Positions 12,125-23,839 of a stretch of DNA of 64,000 nt are shown in pieces. How positions within the stretch are numbered: position 1 is the stretch's first letter; each line of letters opens with the position of its first letter. Both the position numbers and the translations under genes were made by a program. This DNA comes from Trichuris trichiura (lineage: Eukaryota; Nematoda; Enoplea; Trichinellida; Trichuridae): the NCBI GenBank assembly GCA_037903355.1, contig JBAJFE010000047.1, forward strand, positions 1 through 64,000, in the 5' to 3' direction. The notes under the pieces are model-generated. The model saw nothing but the letters and a program-made list of their open reading frames with translations, was not told the origin of the DNA and searched no databases.

Positions 12125-14236
12125 AGTACATGGATAGTCAATCTAAAAGAATCCTATTTTCGGCTGGAATGTCTCTACTACGAAATGTTATACGGAGACA
12201 CAGATACACACTATCAAGACTGCGAGAAGATTATAGTAGCACATTAGCGTTCCACAGAAGCAGACTACACAGTACACTTTACGAAAACCTGGTGAAACAT
12301 GTGGACCTTGCCACACGAACAGTTTGCTCATCACAAAAACAGGTACTAAAAACGAAATTTGATAGCATTCGAGACAATATTCCGACAACATCTTCAAACC
12401 CTTACAGAAATATTCCACAAAGAACTCCTAGGTCAGAGCTAGATTCAGCTTATATAAACTTAGAAAGCAACCCAACAGAATTATAACCAAAGCAGATAAA
12501 GGGAATAGAATCGTCTTGACAGAAGCACCTACATCGAAAAGATGACAACTATCTTGAACACTAGCAATTAAACGCTCCTACCAACCAACCCTACAGAGGT
12601 TTCCTGAAAAAATCTCCGATCTCTTCTCATTACATATGCCACAGATACCAAAGAACCTGCTATCACCAAAATGACAACATATCTTAAGTTTGCATCGAAC
12701 TTCAAACCCCCTGAGCTCTATGGTCTCCCAAAAGTACACAAACCAGATATCCCGCTGAGACCGATAGTCTCCACAATTAACAGCATCACCACTGAACTCA
12801 GTAGATACTTAAGTAAGATCATCAAACCTCTAACAGGCAAGGAACCATCCTTTGTCAAAAACAGCAAAACGCTCGTCAACGAAATAAGAAACTATTGTTT
12901 GGAACCCGACGAGATTTTAGTCAGCTATGATGTAAAAGACTTATTTCCCAGCATCCCAATATCAGACACCCTAGAGACCTTACACAATCTCCTCCACACG
13001 GACACAAATCTACCCAGCAGAACTAAATTAAATCCCTTTCACATTGTCAAGCTGGTCTCGTTTTGCATGCAAGAAGGCAATTACTTCACTTTTGATAACA
13101 AGTTCTATAAACAATCTAACGGAGTACCTATGGGAAGCCCCCTATCCCCTGTATTAGCGGAAATCTTTATGGAAAACTTTGAAAGACAAATGTTCAGAAC
13201 TATAGACAGACACATAGCTCCACGCCTTTTTAAAAGATACGTAGACGACATCTTTGTCATTATAAAAGCTGGAAAAGAAGAACAATTTTTACAATTCCTC
13301 AACAACGTCCGTCCTAACCAAATAGTCTTCACAATGGAAAAAGAAGATAACAAAACCTTGCCCTTTCTAGACGCCTTAATTATTCGCTCAAGCGAAGGCC
13401 TTAAAACCAGAGTGTATAGAAAACCCACGCACACAGATCAGTACCTCAATTTTTCATCACATCACCCACGATCAGTAATGCGTGGTATCCTCTCCGGAAT
13501 GATAGACAGAGCATTCAATTTATGCAGTCCCGAATATCTCCAACCAGAAATTAACTACATTAGAAAAATCTTCTACAAAAACGGTTATCCTAAATCCTTT
13601 ATCAACCAAGTGTTCAACCACAAGCTTCGCACACGTGAGACTCCAGAGCAAAACACTGCGCACGACACTTGTCTGGTTATTCCTTATGTGGCAGGTTTAG
13701 GCGAAAAGATTGTCCAATTAGGAAAAAGATTAAGCTTCAAAGTCTTTTTCAAAAGTTCGCCCAACCTCAAGGCAATTCTTCGCACAGACAAAACTAAAAT
13801 CCCCGCAAACAAAAAGACAGGATTAATATACGCGGTTGAATGTACTTGCTCAGGGATTTATATTGGTGAAACGGGAAACACCTTGGAACATAGACTGAAT
13901 GAACACATAAAAAAACTCACAAGTTACAATAACGCGAAAGCCATACTCAACAATGGTACCAGTCTAACCGCACAGCGAGGCAGACCAATTGTGGACCCAA
14001 AAATTACAATGGAAAAAGCCAAACAAGCCTCTGCTGTAGTGGAACATGCGACGCAATGCACGCAACCACTCCAACCAAAAGTTTTATGTTACGAAAACAA
14101 TCTAAGGTTAAGAAGAATTAAAGAAGCACTATATATTAGACACAATACAACTTACAACCGCGATCAAGGAGTGGACATAAGTGGGATTTGGACAAATATT
14201 GTGACGCGGTATAATTGTTGCTCTCTCAACAGATGA
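12125..14236 (+). pseudogene. PLE-B protein gene, internally deleted and frameshifted
   Basis: The N-terminal part (GMSLLRNVIRRHRYTLSRLR) is in frame to a stop at 12484-12486. Compared with PLE-A, about 80 residues before the conserved NPTEL/NRIIT block are deleted, and 12487-12670 has stops and shifts. From 12671 a 521-codon frame is intact, with SYDVKDLFPSIP, GVPMGSPLSPVLAEIF, RYVDDIFVI and a good GIY-YIG domain (GLIYAVECTCSGIYIGETGN) to the end. The YIG glycine is retained, unlike PLE-A. This copy cannot make a full protein, yet its RT-endonuclease half is well kept, so the damage is probably fairly recent. Confidence 0.85.
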
Positions 14237-14560
14237 AAATACAAAAACCGGGAAAAAAGAGAAAACAAATAATTAGAACAAATAGAAATGGATAAAATTG
14301 AAATATATATGAAACAAAGAAAGAAAAAGAAGAAAATGAATGCAATATAAAAAAACAGCGATTCAACAACAAAGAAGAATGTTCGAAACAACCAACGAAG
14401 ACACAATCTAGAAGCCATACGGAACAAAAAAAAGAATTGCGCTGACAGACTCAAATGCAAGAACCTACCAACGGCAAACTTTAAAAAATGCCCGCTTTAA
14501 AATCCTCGGAAACGATAGATGGCATTCGCTGCCAAAAATCTTATTTACAACTTTAGACCG

Positions 14561-14600
14561 CTGATGACGGGTCTCGAATGACCCGAAAGCTCCGGAGTCT
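14561..14600 (+). ncRNA. Hammerhead-ribozyme-like motif in PLE-B tail
   Basis: CTGATGA (14561-14567), CGGGTC/GACCCG stem, GAAAGC (14585-14590), then palindromic CTCCGGAG and the triplet GTC. This is the best-preserved core in family I: it has the classical CUGAUGA and a GUC triplet. The eight-base palindrome as stem III would suit activity as a dimer, as reported for other short-stem hammerheads. Stem I was not verified. Confidence 0.55.
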
Positions 14601-14662
14601 TTTTTCTATATACATAAACGGGAACCGTTCCGTAATAAAGTTTTTTCATTGGTGCAAGGCTT

Positions 14663-16228
14663 GCATGATTTTGAAAATATGCATATCAAATATGGCCAGC
14701 GAAGAAGACAAAAGGGAATATTAATTACTAGCAGCGCTGTCTATATTCCTGAGCATCATAAAGGCTCATAACCCAGAGACACGCTGGTTGTATAGCTCAT
14801 ACGAATGAAAGCAATGTTTTTAAATGTTTTCGCCATACACGTTTTGACGCAACGCTTAAGAAGCGTTCTGCGAACTCGACTTATTCTGTCCAGAAAGCGG
14901 CGCTGCCATAAAACTTTTAGAGTGCTGCAAATCAAATTACCTGCGTCAAAACACTGCGAACAAGAAAAAAAGTTTCAATACGCCGCAGGTTCTTTCTTTA
15001 TAAGCCTCAAACAATTAACTATAAAAGCGACGCACGCTGAAATCTTGCAAATTGACTTAGTGCATTTCCGCATTTCGGCTAAATTCGAAACAACCCACAT
15101 TCCCACTTTGCCTAAAGTGGACAAAGCCAACATAACCTGTTAATCTTAATGCAGGGGTACTGTATATTTGAATTTTTATACGTTCTAAATTCTGAAACTG
15201 CGATCGATCCTGTCGGCATTAGCCGTTGGAAATCGTCTGCTGTTTATTCCTATTCTGTCACTGGCGAAGACTGAGAATCAAAGAATCTGAAAGAAGAGAA
15301 GAAGCCACCGTTGTCATAAATCCATAAAGAGCCGGCATCACTGAAGCCGAGGATCCACGGGAGCCACCGACAGCTTGCTGACTCGCCATAGGCGATCGTG
15401 CTCGGATTAAATGTAGTCTCTCGACCATTACGAGATAATCATTTTTGGGAAACTGCCAACCAAGAGTGGCGCGACTAAGGTCGATAGGAGTCACAACAGC
15501 GGAGACCGTGAATCAATGGAGCCAATTAATGGACATGTGCTGATGCTGCCGCAGCTAGTTAAAGATACATGGAGGCGTATCTTTCACGCGATGGCGTCGA
15601 TTCGTTTCCGACCGACCGGCGCTCCATGGTTGTATCTCTCGCCCAACAGCCGACGCTTGTCCCGAAGAGGGACTTAGCATAAATCAATAGATGCCCATTG
15701 ACAGTTGGTTATCAATGACAGTACCGATTATTTACTTTCCCTCTCGCTTCATTTGCTTCACTGCCAATGGACCCTAAGCGCCAGTGGCATATATTCAAAA
15801 ATAACGGGATGACTACTCGAGGCGCTTGTCACTGCGAGGTAAACAAAGCGCAACCCTAATTGGATGGCCCATTTGCGCCTAGGGACAATAATGGTAATGC
15901 AAACTGGATGTAAAAGCTCGCTGCTGTTCGATCAATTCAATTCGCCCATTTTCTAGCAACAATGGCTTCTTTGCTGATTCACCAACGTCGCCCCTTGAGA
16001 GTCGCTTCCGGCATGCTCATAATAGAAAATCAGAGTGCGGAATTGCCACCAAGCGCTTGCATGGAAGGGACGCGCTATTCTCTTTCCGTAAGGGGATCTC
16101 GTTAACACCTAATGGAACTTTCAAGCGGTTTGGTTACAAAAGAAATCGTTGAAACTTCACATACACAACCAAAGGATTCAGTGGATAAGTAACAAGATGG
16201 AAAAACGAGATTAAAATAGTCAACTTAC
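14663..16228. other. No exon confirmed
   Basis: A 78-codon minus-strand frame at 15258-15494 and a 112-codon plus-strand frame at 14805-15143 resemble no family I know and lack convincing flanking splice sites. Missing N-terminal exons of the ADAM gene could lie here. Confidence 0.35.
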
Positions 16229-16313
16229 CTTCCTTCCACGGATCAGCGACGCATAGTAGACCGGGATGCTTAAGGAGAGCAACGATGAAAAGGACGAGTG
16301 CAACACGTTGCAT
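16229..16313 (-). CDS. Candidate first coding exon with signal peptide
   Basis: From an ATG at 16313 the exon encodes 28 residues beginning MQRVALVLFIVALL, a typical short n-region plus hydrophobic core. A consensus donor (GTAAG) follows at 16228. It is on the same strand as, and upstream of, the ADAM exons, which need a signal peptide. I could not find exons joining the two across the 5 kb that holds PLE-B. It may therefore belong to the ADAM gene or to another secreted protein. Confidence 0.45.
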
Positions 16314-17854
16314 CGATATGGTGGTTAGAGTCCTAACCGACTAACGCATAGCGAGATCATAGTGCCGCGGCGTAGGCATGAGAGGGATAGGTGCCGAGCT
16401 GATAAGCTCCACCGGATCTCATCAATCACTAACGCCCACACTGCTCTGCAAAACGTATACGACTTGACCAAGGGCAAGCAAAAACGAAGTATCTTTAAAC
16501 GAAAGCGCGCGAACTACGGTAGAACTCGGACCGTCGCTGACAATATCGGGCGATCGCTGGACGAATGATTTTTGAAAAAACGTGCTATCGAAACCGGCTC
16601 TGGTCAACGCGCAGCCGCCGTGAATCACTTTCGCTCAATGGCAGCAAAGCGAAAGCGCGCTACGCTTTTCGCGCGCGCGCTGCGTAAAAACGATAACGCC
16701 ATCATTGACAACGCGCGGCAAAAAAGTTCCAGTTCACCGGCGGAGAGGGAAGGCAACGAAATTCTAGAAAACTGCCACTTCTGTTGGGCAGACACAAGCG
16801 CAAAGGCCGCCCGGCGGTTGAGGGAGCCTTGACAGGACGAGTTAGATTCCGACATACAGTATGCATTAATAGTTTGCAGGTAATATAATTTTCAAAGTGC
16901 CTGAAAATGAAGAAATACGCAAAATGTCTTGCGGCAGCTTTCTTTGAAGTTAATAGTTGCATTAGATTTGCGTTTTGGACAAGAAGTTTTTCTTTTTCCG
17001 CGTCGGCAGAGCGTAATAGTTTTTATTTATTGAACGGTTTAAAAATTTATAACATGACATCAGGAATTGAAACGTAAATTGTACGTTTTAATTTGTTTTT
17101 TTAAAAAAAAAATTCTCTACAGTTCCTTCATTGGTACAGACCGGCAAAAAACATTACTTTAATTTTACCGGCCTCAACTATTTTTGAATAATAATGCAAC
17201 GCATAGTTTATGTGAAAGCTTTATTGCTCACGCGAAGTCGGCTAAAACGAGAAGGCAACTTTTGAAGCTGCGCAGCAAATAAGCATGCGCGCAACGTTTC
17301 GTTAAGGCCCACAATTTCGTCCGTCCATTTATCCTTTGAATTGGCATTTTTATTTAGCCGTAAACATTATACGCCGTTCGGCGAGGTAAATATATAACCT
17401 ACGAACGGCTGAAGGCATTAGTTGTTTGACGAACTGCCCGTTTGACTTTAACAATTACGAGTACAACTTTGTACCTAATACGAAAAAAAAGCGTCTTTGT
17501 TCATCTGGCATTGACTGATAGGTTTGTACTGCGCTTTTGAAATGGTGTTCTTATCACGCTAAAGAAAGACGAATTGCTTGTATGCTTTTGACGCTCTCGA
17601 TAGTTTAATCATGTACACAAGAAAAAACAAGTGACGCAAGGTTGATTTAGTAGACTTAATCAGCTGATCTGTCTTTAGGGGCAGGAAAACACATAACGGC
17701 ACAGCTGACTGGGATGTCATTCCGCAATTGTTAGCATTCTGTAATGATGTACCTACATTTCCTTGCAAGTGTAAGATACGATATATTGTTCGTTTTCGTT
17801 GGGAAAAGTCGTTCGTCTTCTTCAGCGTGTTGGCCGCACGTGCTAAATGTTTTT
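16314..17854. other. Intergenic region between divergent genes
   Basis: It lies between the candidate signal exon (minus strand) and COX5A (plus strand), so it should hold both promoters. Two short frames at 16362-16832 are rich in Arg/Lys and Ala and do not look conserved. No clear TATA box was seen. Confidence 0.4.
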
Positions 17855-18695
17855 ATGCTACCAGCGAAGAATATGTTTAACGCTCTTGCAGCTCCTTTGA
17901 GAAGTTTGAAACGCTCAGCTGGCCCACTTTGCCTTGCCTCTAAAATTGGCCGTTCCTTCTCGAGCGACGTCGATGCGGAGACGCCGGAGGAATTCGATAA
18001 ACGTTTTATTGACTTTTTCAATCAGCCAAACATTGACGGTTGGCTGGTACGCAAAGGTGAGACTATTGTTTCATCGAGTAGTGCGATAATTTTTATCATG
18101 TCAGCGGTTTTTTAATGGTCATTGCCCATTTGGAGAATCGATGATGCGTCCATTTTATCTTAAATAGTTTTTTTTCCCCTATTTTAAGGCGCGCACACTC
18201 CCGTTGAGGCACTGTTGCTTCCAAATGCGCCAGTGTTGGCACTTAAATGCAATACAGTTTTTTTTGCCAAGTTTGGTACTAAAGTTATTTAAGTTTTCGA
18301 ATTTAGGGTTGTACGATTTGCACTGCTATGACGTAGTGCCCGAGCCGACTGTGGCATCCGCTGTTCTTCGTGCATGTCGCCGGGTGAACGACTTCGCGCT
18401 GGCGGTTCGTTTTCTGGAAGCAATAAAAGTAAAATGCGGCAGAAAAGTGAAAGAAATATACCCGTACATCATCCAAGAGGTGGAGATCAAAATTCAGCCA
18501 GCTTGAATATACTAATCGTCCTACTTTTCTTAGTTGCGTCCAGTCTTGAATGAACTCGGTATACCTACGCCGGAGGAAATGGGTCTAGACAAACCATTGC
18601 TGTTCAATCCGTCTCCGGATTGGTGGCCCGAAGAATACTATGAAATTTACAACATACCGAAAAACCGAACACTCCCCGTTAAAGAATTTTTGTGA
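17855..18695 (+). CDS. COX5A: Cytochrome c oxidase subunit 5A, mitochondrial precursor
   Basis: Three exons: 17855-18056, 18307-18479 and 18534-18695, giving 178 residues. The first is the presequence plus [20 protein letters not shown]. The second starts [14 protein letters not shown] and contains [19 protein letters not shown] and [10 protein letters not shown]. The third starts [20 protein letters not shown]. These are the hallmark blocks of subunit 5A, a nuclear-encoded, matrix-side subunit of respiratory complex IV. The N-terminus is basic and rich in Ser, Leu and Ala, as expected for mitochondrial import; the ATG at 17873 is an alternative start. Intron 1 is 250 nt; intron 2 is only 54 nt and has TACTAAT before a TTTCTTAG acceptor. 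A C-terminal extension of about 30 residues ([18 protein letters not shown] and on) goes beyond the usual vertebrate end. The gene looks intact. Confidence 0.93.
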
Positions 18696-19749
18696 GATTT
18701 CTGCTGAGTTGAATTGTAGCTATTAGGTAGCACGTAGCTGAAAGAATTAAATTGCATTGCGGTTAGTTTTAAATTCTTCTTTAAAAACCCGTGGGCACAG
18801 CTAGATACTCACGCTTTTAAATTTCTTAAATTCATTCGATGTATTTGTCGCAGTGCGTACTGTGGGTAGCGCAAGTGATGGTCAAGTAATTTTTATGTTA
18901 ACTTGAAAATATCGTTCCACTTGGCAGTTCAGCGTAGGCAAAATAAACTAATTTTGCTTATTTCTGTCTGTTAAGTGGAGCAGGTCATTTTTGACGGTTT
19001 CGTAATTTCACTGCCATTTTTCGGCTGAGAAACGGAACAAAAGATACGTAACAAAATGCCCAACCTTTATCGCGTAGTGTCATTACAAATTTCAGCTAAT
19101 TATAGTAACTGCGCACACTTACGCTCAAGCTGGAAAGGAAAGCAGGTAAACTCCTTTGCAGGCGAATCGAAGTACACCAGTTGCGTCAACTAACTTAAGT
19201 CTTTGGTTTTCAGGTTTTTGTTTAGCTTTGCTTATCTTTTTCTTTTCGGGTAAGAAACACTTTACTGATTTTTTTGTTATGACATATCTTCGTCTGTGAA
19301 CTCCAGATCTCTTTGCAGCAGTCTTTGGTTTCTTTTTAACCTTTTCTAATTTTTTAGTTTGTGTCTGTCAAAGATGTTCTTGAAAATACTTTTAAAATTT
19401 AAATCCTACTGTACTTAATTCGCTTTGCATTGCGATTAAATATTAAACTCGTTTATTTTTTCGCGTATCGAAAATTTTTGAACCATTTATTAGTCCATTG
19501 CTGTTATTATCAATAGGGTAGACAATCCAGTAATAGTGTTAAGCGACTTGTTTCATCTTGTCTAATCTTTTCGTCCCGTCCGTCTGAAAATGAAATTAAT
19601 AGTCTACGTAGGTGTCATTTTTCGAGTTCTTCACGTGTTTAAATTGCTGAGGCAGAAATTCATTGCAAGCTTTAGTTTCTGACATGAGAACCAGTCGTTA
19701 CATTTTTTTATTTCAGGTGCTTTTTCCGCTTACTTTTTCGCGTAAGCGA
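18696..19749. other. Intergenic or upstream intron region
   Basis: No exon recognised. A strong acceptor (TTTTTATTTCAG) just before 19717 suggests that at least one non-coding or short coding exon of the next gene lies here. Confidence 0.35.
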
Positions 19750-20406
19750 ATGGAGAAGGAACTTTCACGATTGTACAACCTGCAAGAGGAGCTGCAGAAA
19801 ATATTGGCTCAGAAGCAGAGAAAAGTTGCCGAACTTCAAGCTCAAATGAGCCAACGCGAGTCAGAGCTTAACGAGCTACGCCTATCGGTAAAAACCGCTG
19901 AAGCAACAGATGCAGCCTTGCGCCAAGCCATCAATAAGTTCAAGGAAACTAAAGCTGATTGGAAGCGTCGCAACGAAACGTTGGAGGCTAGTTTGGCAGA
20001 AAAACGTAGCAAGATCGAAGATCACAACGTCAGAATAACACAACAGATCGTAAACAGAGGAGAGCGCACATTTGACTGCATAGAAAAGTTTTGCAATTTG
20101 ACAAGCTTTTACGATGTTCAGGATGTTAAGGAGAAGACGGACGAATACCTTAAAATGTATGCTGAATTGAAAATGCGCAGAGACCATTTGATTGCCGAAA
20201 AACAACGCTTATCTTTGGAATATGAAACGAAGAAAAAAGAGGTCGAAACAAAACAAGCAATTGAAAAGATGATACCATCACCGGTTGTAATCGACATTAT
20301 TCTGCGTAAGATGCGAAACGAAAACCAACTTTTGGCGCTTGAAGTGATGAACTATCGTGGAAAACTGAAAAGATCAATTGTGGAAATCATTACGCACGAT
20401 CAATAA
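19750..20406 (+). CDS. Coiled-coil protein, function unknown
   Basis: The 218-residue frame from ATG 19750 is one long open exon. Residues 1-115 or so and 140-185 are highly charged heptad-rich helix (for example EELQKILAQKQRKVAELQAQ), separated by a short less helical piece with IEKFCNLTSFYDVQDVKE. The C-terminal 35 residues (MIPSPVVIDIILRKMRNENQ and on) may be a small separate domain. Upstream the frame stays open across a consensus acceptor at 19716, so translation could begin in an earlier exon. A poly(A) signal AATAAA lies at 20543. I do not recognise the family; cytoskeletal, kinetochore or trafficking roles would all fit and none is shown. Confidence 0.65.
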   Translation: MEKELSRLYNLQEELQKILAQKQRKVAELQAQMSQRESELNELRLSVKTAEATDAALRQAINKFKETKADWKRRNETLEASLAEKRSKIEDHNVRITQQIVNRGERTFDCIEKFCNLTSFYDVQDVKEKTDEYLKMYAELKMRRDHLIAEKQRLSLEYETKKKEVETKQAIEKMIPSPVVIDIILRKMRNENQLLALEVMNYRGKLKRSIVEIITHDQ

Positions 20407-20548
20407 GCTCAAGTGTTCTTATAATTGAACTTTTTTTTGCTTGTTGCGTTGTTCCAAAGGTTTCGTTCCTTCTGCGCCCTGAAGCAACAAAGCTTAAATG
20501 TATTCCGCGCGCGCAGATTTCGAATTAAACTTTTCCGCTTCAAATAAA

Positions 20549-21330
20549 GGGTACCCTTTGCAATATGAACCAAAAACGACTCTTTAAAATTCGTTTCATC
20601 GCTGCACCTTAGGGAGTCTCTGAGCAGATACAGAACTAAAGTGCGCAGGCGATATGGTTCTGTTAAACGTTGATATGTATAGTCTATTCGCTGCTAATTC
20701 AGCAGAAATACTTCAAAGTTAAACTTTCTTCATTCCGCACGGTAAATTACTCAATTTATAGCAACTGTACCTGAAAACATTTTTAGTACGGTATTTGCTC
20801 CGAAGCTTAAAAAAATACCGTTCTAATAAGGAAATGTTACTTTTTACATTGTAAAAGTAAACTGAAAATGGCGGACTCTTTAATTTTTTTATTAAATTGC
20901 AAGCGAAAACATTTCGAGAGACGAGGAGCGGCCGAAATAGCGGAGAAGCGTCGGCTGAAGTTTACAGCTTCAAAACTGCGTTCAATTGTTAAGCTAAACA
21001 ATTCCATTACTTTGTATTGTTTCTGCCACGCAGAAGTGATAGCAACACATATTTCGTTTAAGAATAACGTGCGTATGGCCTATTAGAATTCGGCTTAGCC
21101 GTCTTTGAGTTTAAAGTAAATGCCGTATATCTCATCGCATACTAAACATCCTGCCTTTGCGGCTAAAATAGTTGAGGCTGTTTCTCAACGCTGCCAGTTG
21201 TCAAACGGTACCTGCGCGTCAATGTAACCTGCACGTCATTTTTCTGCACTGCCAGTAATTGCTCCCTTCGAAGTTGACTTTTCGTCTTCGTAGTAGTCTA
21301 TCGAAGTGCGTGTGTACAGCTCACGTAAGA
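20549..21330. other. Intergenic region
   Basis: A short frame at 20868-21086 (starting MADSLIFLLNCKRKHFERRG) might be a first exon, but no partner exons were found. Confidence 0.35.
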
Positions 21331-21334
21331 ACTG

Positions 21335-21342
21335 TATAAATA
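21335..21342 (+). promoter_or_regulatory. TATA box
   Basis: TATAAATA sits 30 bp before the ATG of the small three-exon gene that starts at 21372. The spacing implies a very short 5' UTR or a start close to the ATG. Confidence 0.4.
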
Positions 21343-21371
21343 AAAATCGGAAATCGCTCAAAATTTCTACG

Positions 21372-22313
21372 ATGATTCCAGCGAGGGTACGTATGCTCGG
21401 TTTTTAAAATTTTGGGGGGCAACTGCTTACTGTAACTTGTACAAATAGTATGCTAATAGCGCGTTTCCTAAAGTCTCGCAGTAAGAAAATGCATATAAAA
21501 GACTCGTTAGAACTGCGGAATCGTTTGAAAAGACAAAAGGTTTACGTTTCCTTTAAAGTTTAAGTCCTGAACAAGATGGGCTTGCGATTTGGCAGTTTTT
21601 TAAAAATGTTTGCAATGGGCCACTGTTTAACAGGCTGATAAGATTTGTTATTTTTTTAAAATAGCTAGAATTCTTCCCTTAACGGTTGCGCTTGAGATTT
21701 CGTGTTATGAGAGACTATATCTGCAGATAGCTTTCGAAGATATGTGAATCATCGCCCGGCAACGGATTGCTCGAGTTGGCTGCGCGTTCAAGAACTGCAA
21801 GGAAATGCCTCAAAGAGGAGACAGTTCCTGCAGCCATCCAGTCAGTCAGTGGGCTTCGTGGAATTTGTGGCGGCAAGCAGCCGGTTGCTCAAGTAGGACT
21901 TTAAGAAATCGTACCGGCTAACTGAGCCCGTTGATTCCGCTGCCGAACCATTGTCTCACATAAGGATGCATTATACCAACAATAAATATTTGCAATGTAT
22001 AGAACGAAAACACTTCCAAGATTGTTCGATATGTTGCCCTTATGTACGCCATGAAACCCAACGAACGTCAAGAGAAACTTCGCCAGCTCGTCACACAACA
22101 TTTGCGCTGACCCTTTTTTATCCCCTCTCGTCGTAGCCCCGTCCAGGTCTGAACAAACGCTGCTTCTCACCATCTCCACCATTAGATAAGCAGTCTAATT
22201 CGCAGCCGGGGGAAGAAGCTACAATGATAAGCAAATTGCAATCTCTAATACTTGAAAGGAGTTTAACTGAGGAGCACAGCTTGGTCGAAGACGACGCTGC
22301 AACTTTGGATTAG
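21372..22313 (+). CDS. Small three-exon gene, unknown 94-residue protein
   Basis: Predicted exons are 21372-21386 (MIPAR), 21731-21892 and 22206-22313. All junctions are phase 0, with GTACGT and GTAGGA donors and AG acceptors. Exon 2 encodes KICESSPGNGLLELAARSRT and continues TARKCLKEETVPAAIQSVSG in a frame with coding-like composition. Exon 3 encodes ATMISKLQSLILERSLTEEH and ends in an acidic tail before TAG. AATAAA signals occur near 22491 and 22523. No signal peptide or membrane segment is seen, and I recognise no family. The 15-nt first exon and the exon joins are inferred from splice signals only. A 37-codon ORF at 22353-22466 just downstream may be part of the 3' UTR or another exon. 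Confidence 0.45.
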
Positions 22314-22529
22314 TTAAGTTCAACCACTTAACATTTTTCATTCGCGTGAAATATGGCGATAAACTTCCTCACATTTTGCACCAGACTTGGAGTTGAAGAT
22401 ACGGTTAAGCATGTCCTTCAAGACAAAATCTTGGAAGCCGTAGCCACAAAGTGGGCGCCATTCTGAACTCTATTGTTTATACCATTGCGAATAAAATTGC
22501 ACGTTTACGTTTTTTCCTTTGTTAAATAA

Positions 22530-23129
22530 AAATGTATGCTGTTGCTTCCGACTGTGGGTGGGATGAACGTGTGGTAATGCGCAGTGGCGGCGACAGGCAT
22601 AGGTATTATCTCTGCTTGCGTATTCCAACCGTAATCATAGTGTATCTGTGAGAGTTTATACGCTGCGGAAGCTTGAACTTAGGTCTCACTTCCTGCAGAT
22701 AACCTATCGTAGCACCGCCAAATGCAGGTCCCTTTCTGAAGAAATGCGTACTATCATGTTCTCCTTTTACTGGCAAGCATACTACCAGTCTGATTGTGCT
22801 TTCAGTTAAAATCTAAGCCTTATGTTACGGCCTACGCAATGGTAAAACGGACATGGCCACAAGCTGTCTGAAACAAGCTCGCGAGTTATACTTGCGTTTT
22901 GAAAAACAACATGAAATGCCAGCTGGCATGATTGCAATGATTGGCCATGTTTAGTCCAGGCCAACATGGGCTACCGTGATCTTTAGGCAACAGGTGAGTC
23001 GGCAAAGGGTCGAAATAAAAGCGAAAGGATAGTTGGGCGAATAAACTTGGACTATTCGTAAAATCTTATGCTGTATATAGGCGGAGGCAGTTTCTAAATC
23101 TCACTGTTGAGCAGTTTTTCGATATCGTC
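22530..23129. other. No gene recognised
   Basis: Spacer between the gene island and the repeat-rich region. No conserved frame was seen. Confidence 0.35.
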
Positions 23130-23340
23130 TCTTAGCTGTCATACTGTAGGCATGCTGGCCATCCTTTCCTGCCTTTACCTAAACCTAAGCTTAAATATGA
23201 GGCTACATTTTGGCTTAAACTTAAATAACGGCAGAATAGGATGGTCGAAGTGCTCGCCAGTATGAACAAAAAAGGATAGCCGGCATGCTTGCCAAGAAGG
23301 AACCTGCATTTCACAGTCGATGGGACAGCTAAGAGACAAG
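23130..23340. repeat. Foldback hairpin repeat (CCTAAACCTAAGC family)
   Basis: The left arm (CCATCCTTTCCTGCC, then CCTAAACCTAAGCTTAAAT) is inverted against the right arm (TTGGCTTAAACTTAAAT, then GGCAGAATAGGATGG). A flanking AAGGAACCTGCATTTC is shared with copies near 56.7, 57.1 and 60.4 kb. It is a short non-coding dispersed repeat able to form a hairpin of about 45 bp per arm. Confidence 0.55.
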
Positions 23341-23839
23341 CTGGTAGTATTCTTGTATTTCAACGTTTGGGGGCTATTGTTTTGCCATCGTTAGCAAATT
23401 TAAAGTCATTGTGATTTTAATAGGCTATCGATAGAGCTAAGTTGCGAAATAAATAAATGCCGCATTTAACGGTATACGAGACGATAACCAAAAGCTATAA
23501 AGTAAATTTCAGCAGAAAAGATCGTCTTATAGGCCATTAATAATATTCTCTCGCAAGGTTTTACTTCATTGTTTTGGTGATAGAATAGTGGGAATGCCAG
23601 TGGTGTTGCCTGCTCCATCATTGCTCAGCTTGGCTCTACGTAGAGCTAAACTCAAAGGCAAGCAGTGGGATGTTTTTTTCTAGTTAACTCATCGTTGACA
23701 CGTATGTCTCCTGATACTGTGTATGCGTGCTATCGTACAGGCTATTTTCCTCCTTAATTCAAACACAAGCTCAACCGTAACCGGGCGAATCTTGTTGTGT
23801 AAAACAATACCGCTGCAAAAACGTTAGAAACTGAGTTAC

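Larger units (their letters stand above)
11808..14648 (+). mobile_element. PLE-B insertion with 14-bp target duplication and foldback 5' end
   Basis: TTGGTGCAAGGCTT occurs at 11794-11807 and again at 14649-14662, directly flanking the element: a target-site duplication. The first ~165 bp are an inverted copy of the element's own 3' end. 11845-11920 (CTTTATTACGGAACGGTTCC onward to GACTCCGGAGCTTTCGGGTC) is the reverse complement of the tail at about 14573-14640. In addition 11806-11853 is inverted against 11922-11971. The coding part follows from about 12125. The tail carries a hammerhead-like motif at 14561-14600. The insertion is in the opposite orientation to the ADAM gene. Confidence 0.8.

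Noticed and set aside
16362..16832. Two consecutive plus-strand frames near COX5A
   Set aside because: Low-complexity basic sequence, no domain, no splice context; probably chance frames in the intergenic region.
21901..22182. 93-codon minus-strand frame
   Set aside because: It lies inside the second intron of the better supported plus-strand gene and has no recognisable domain.
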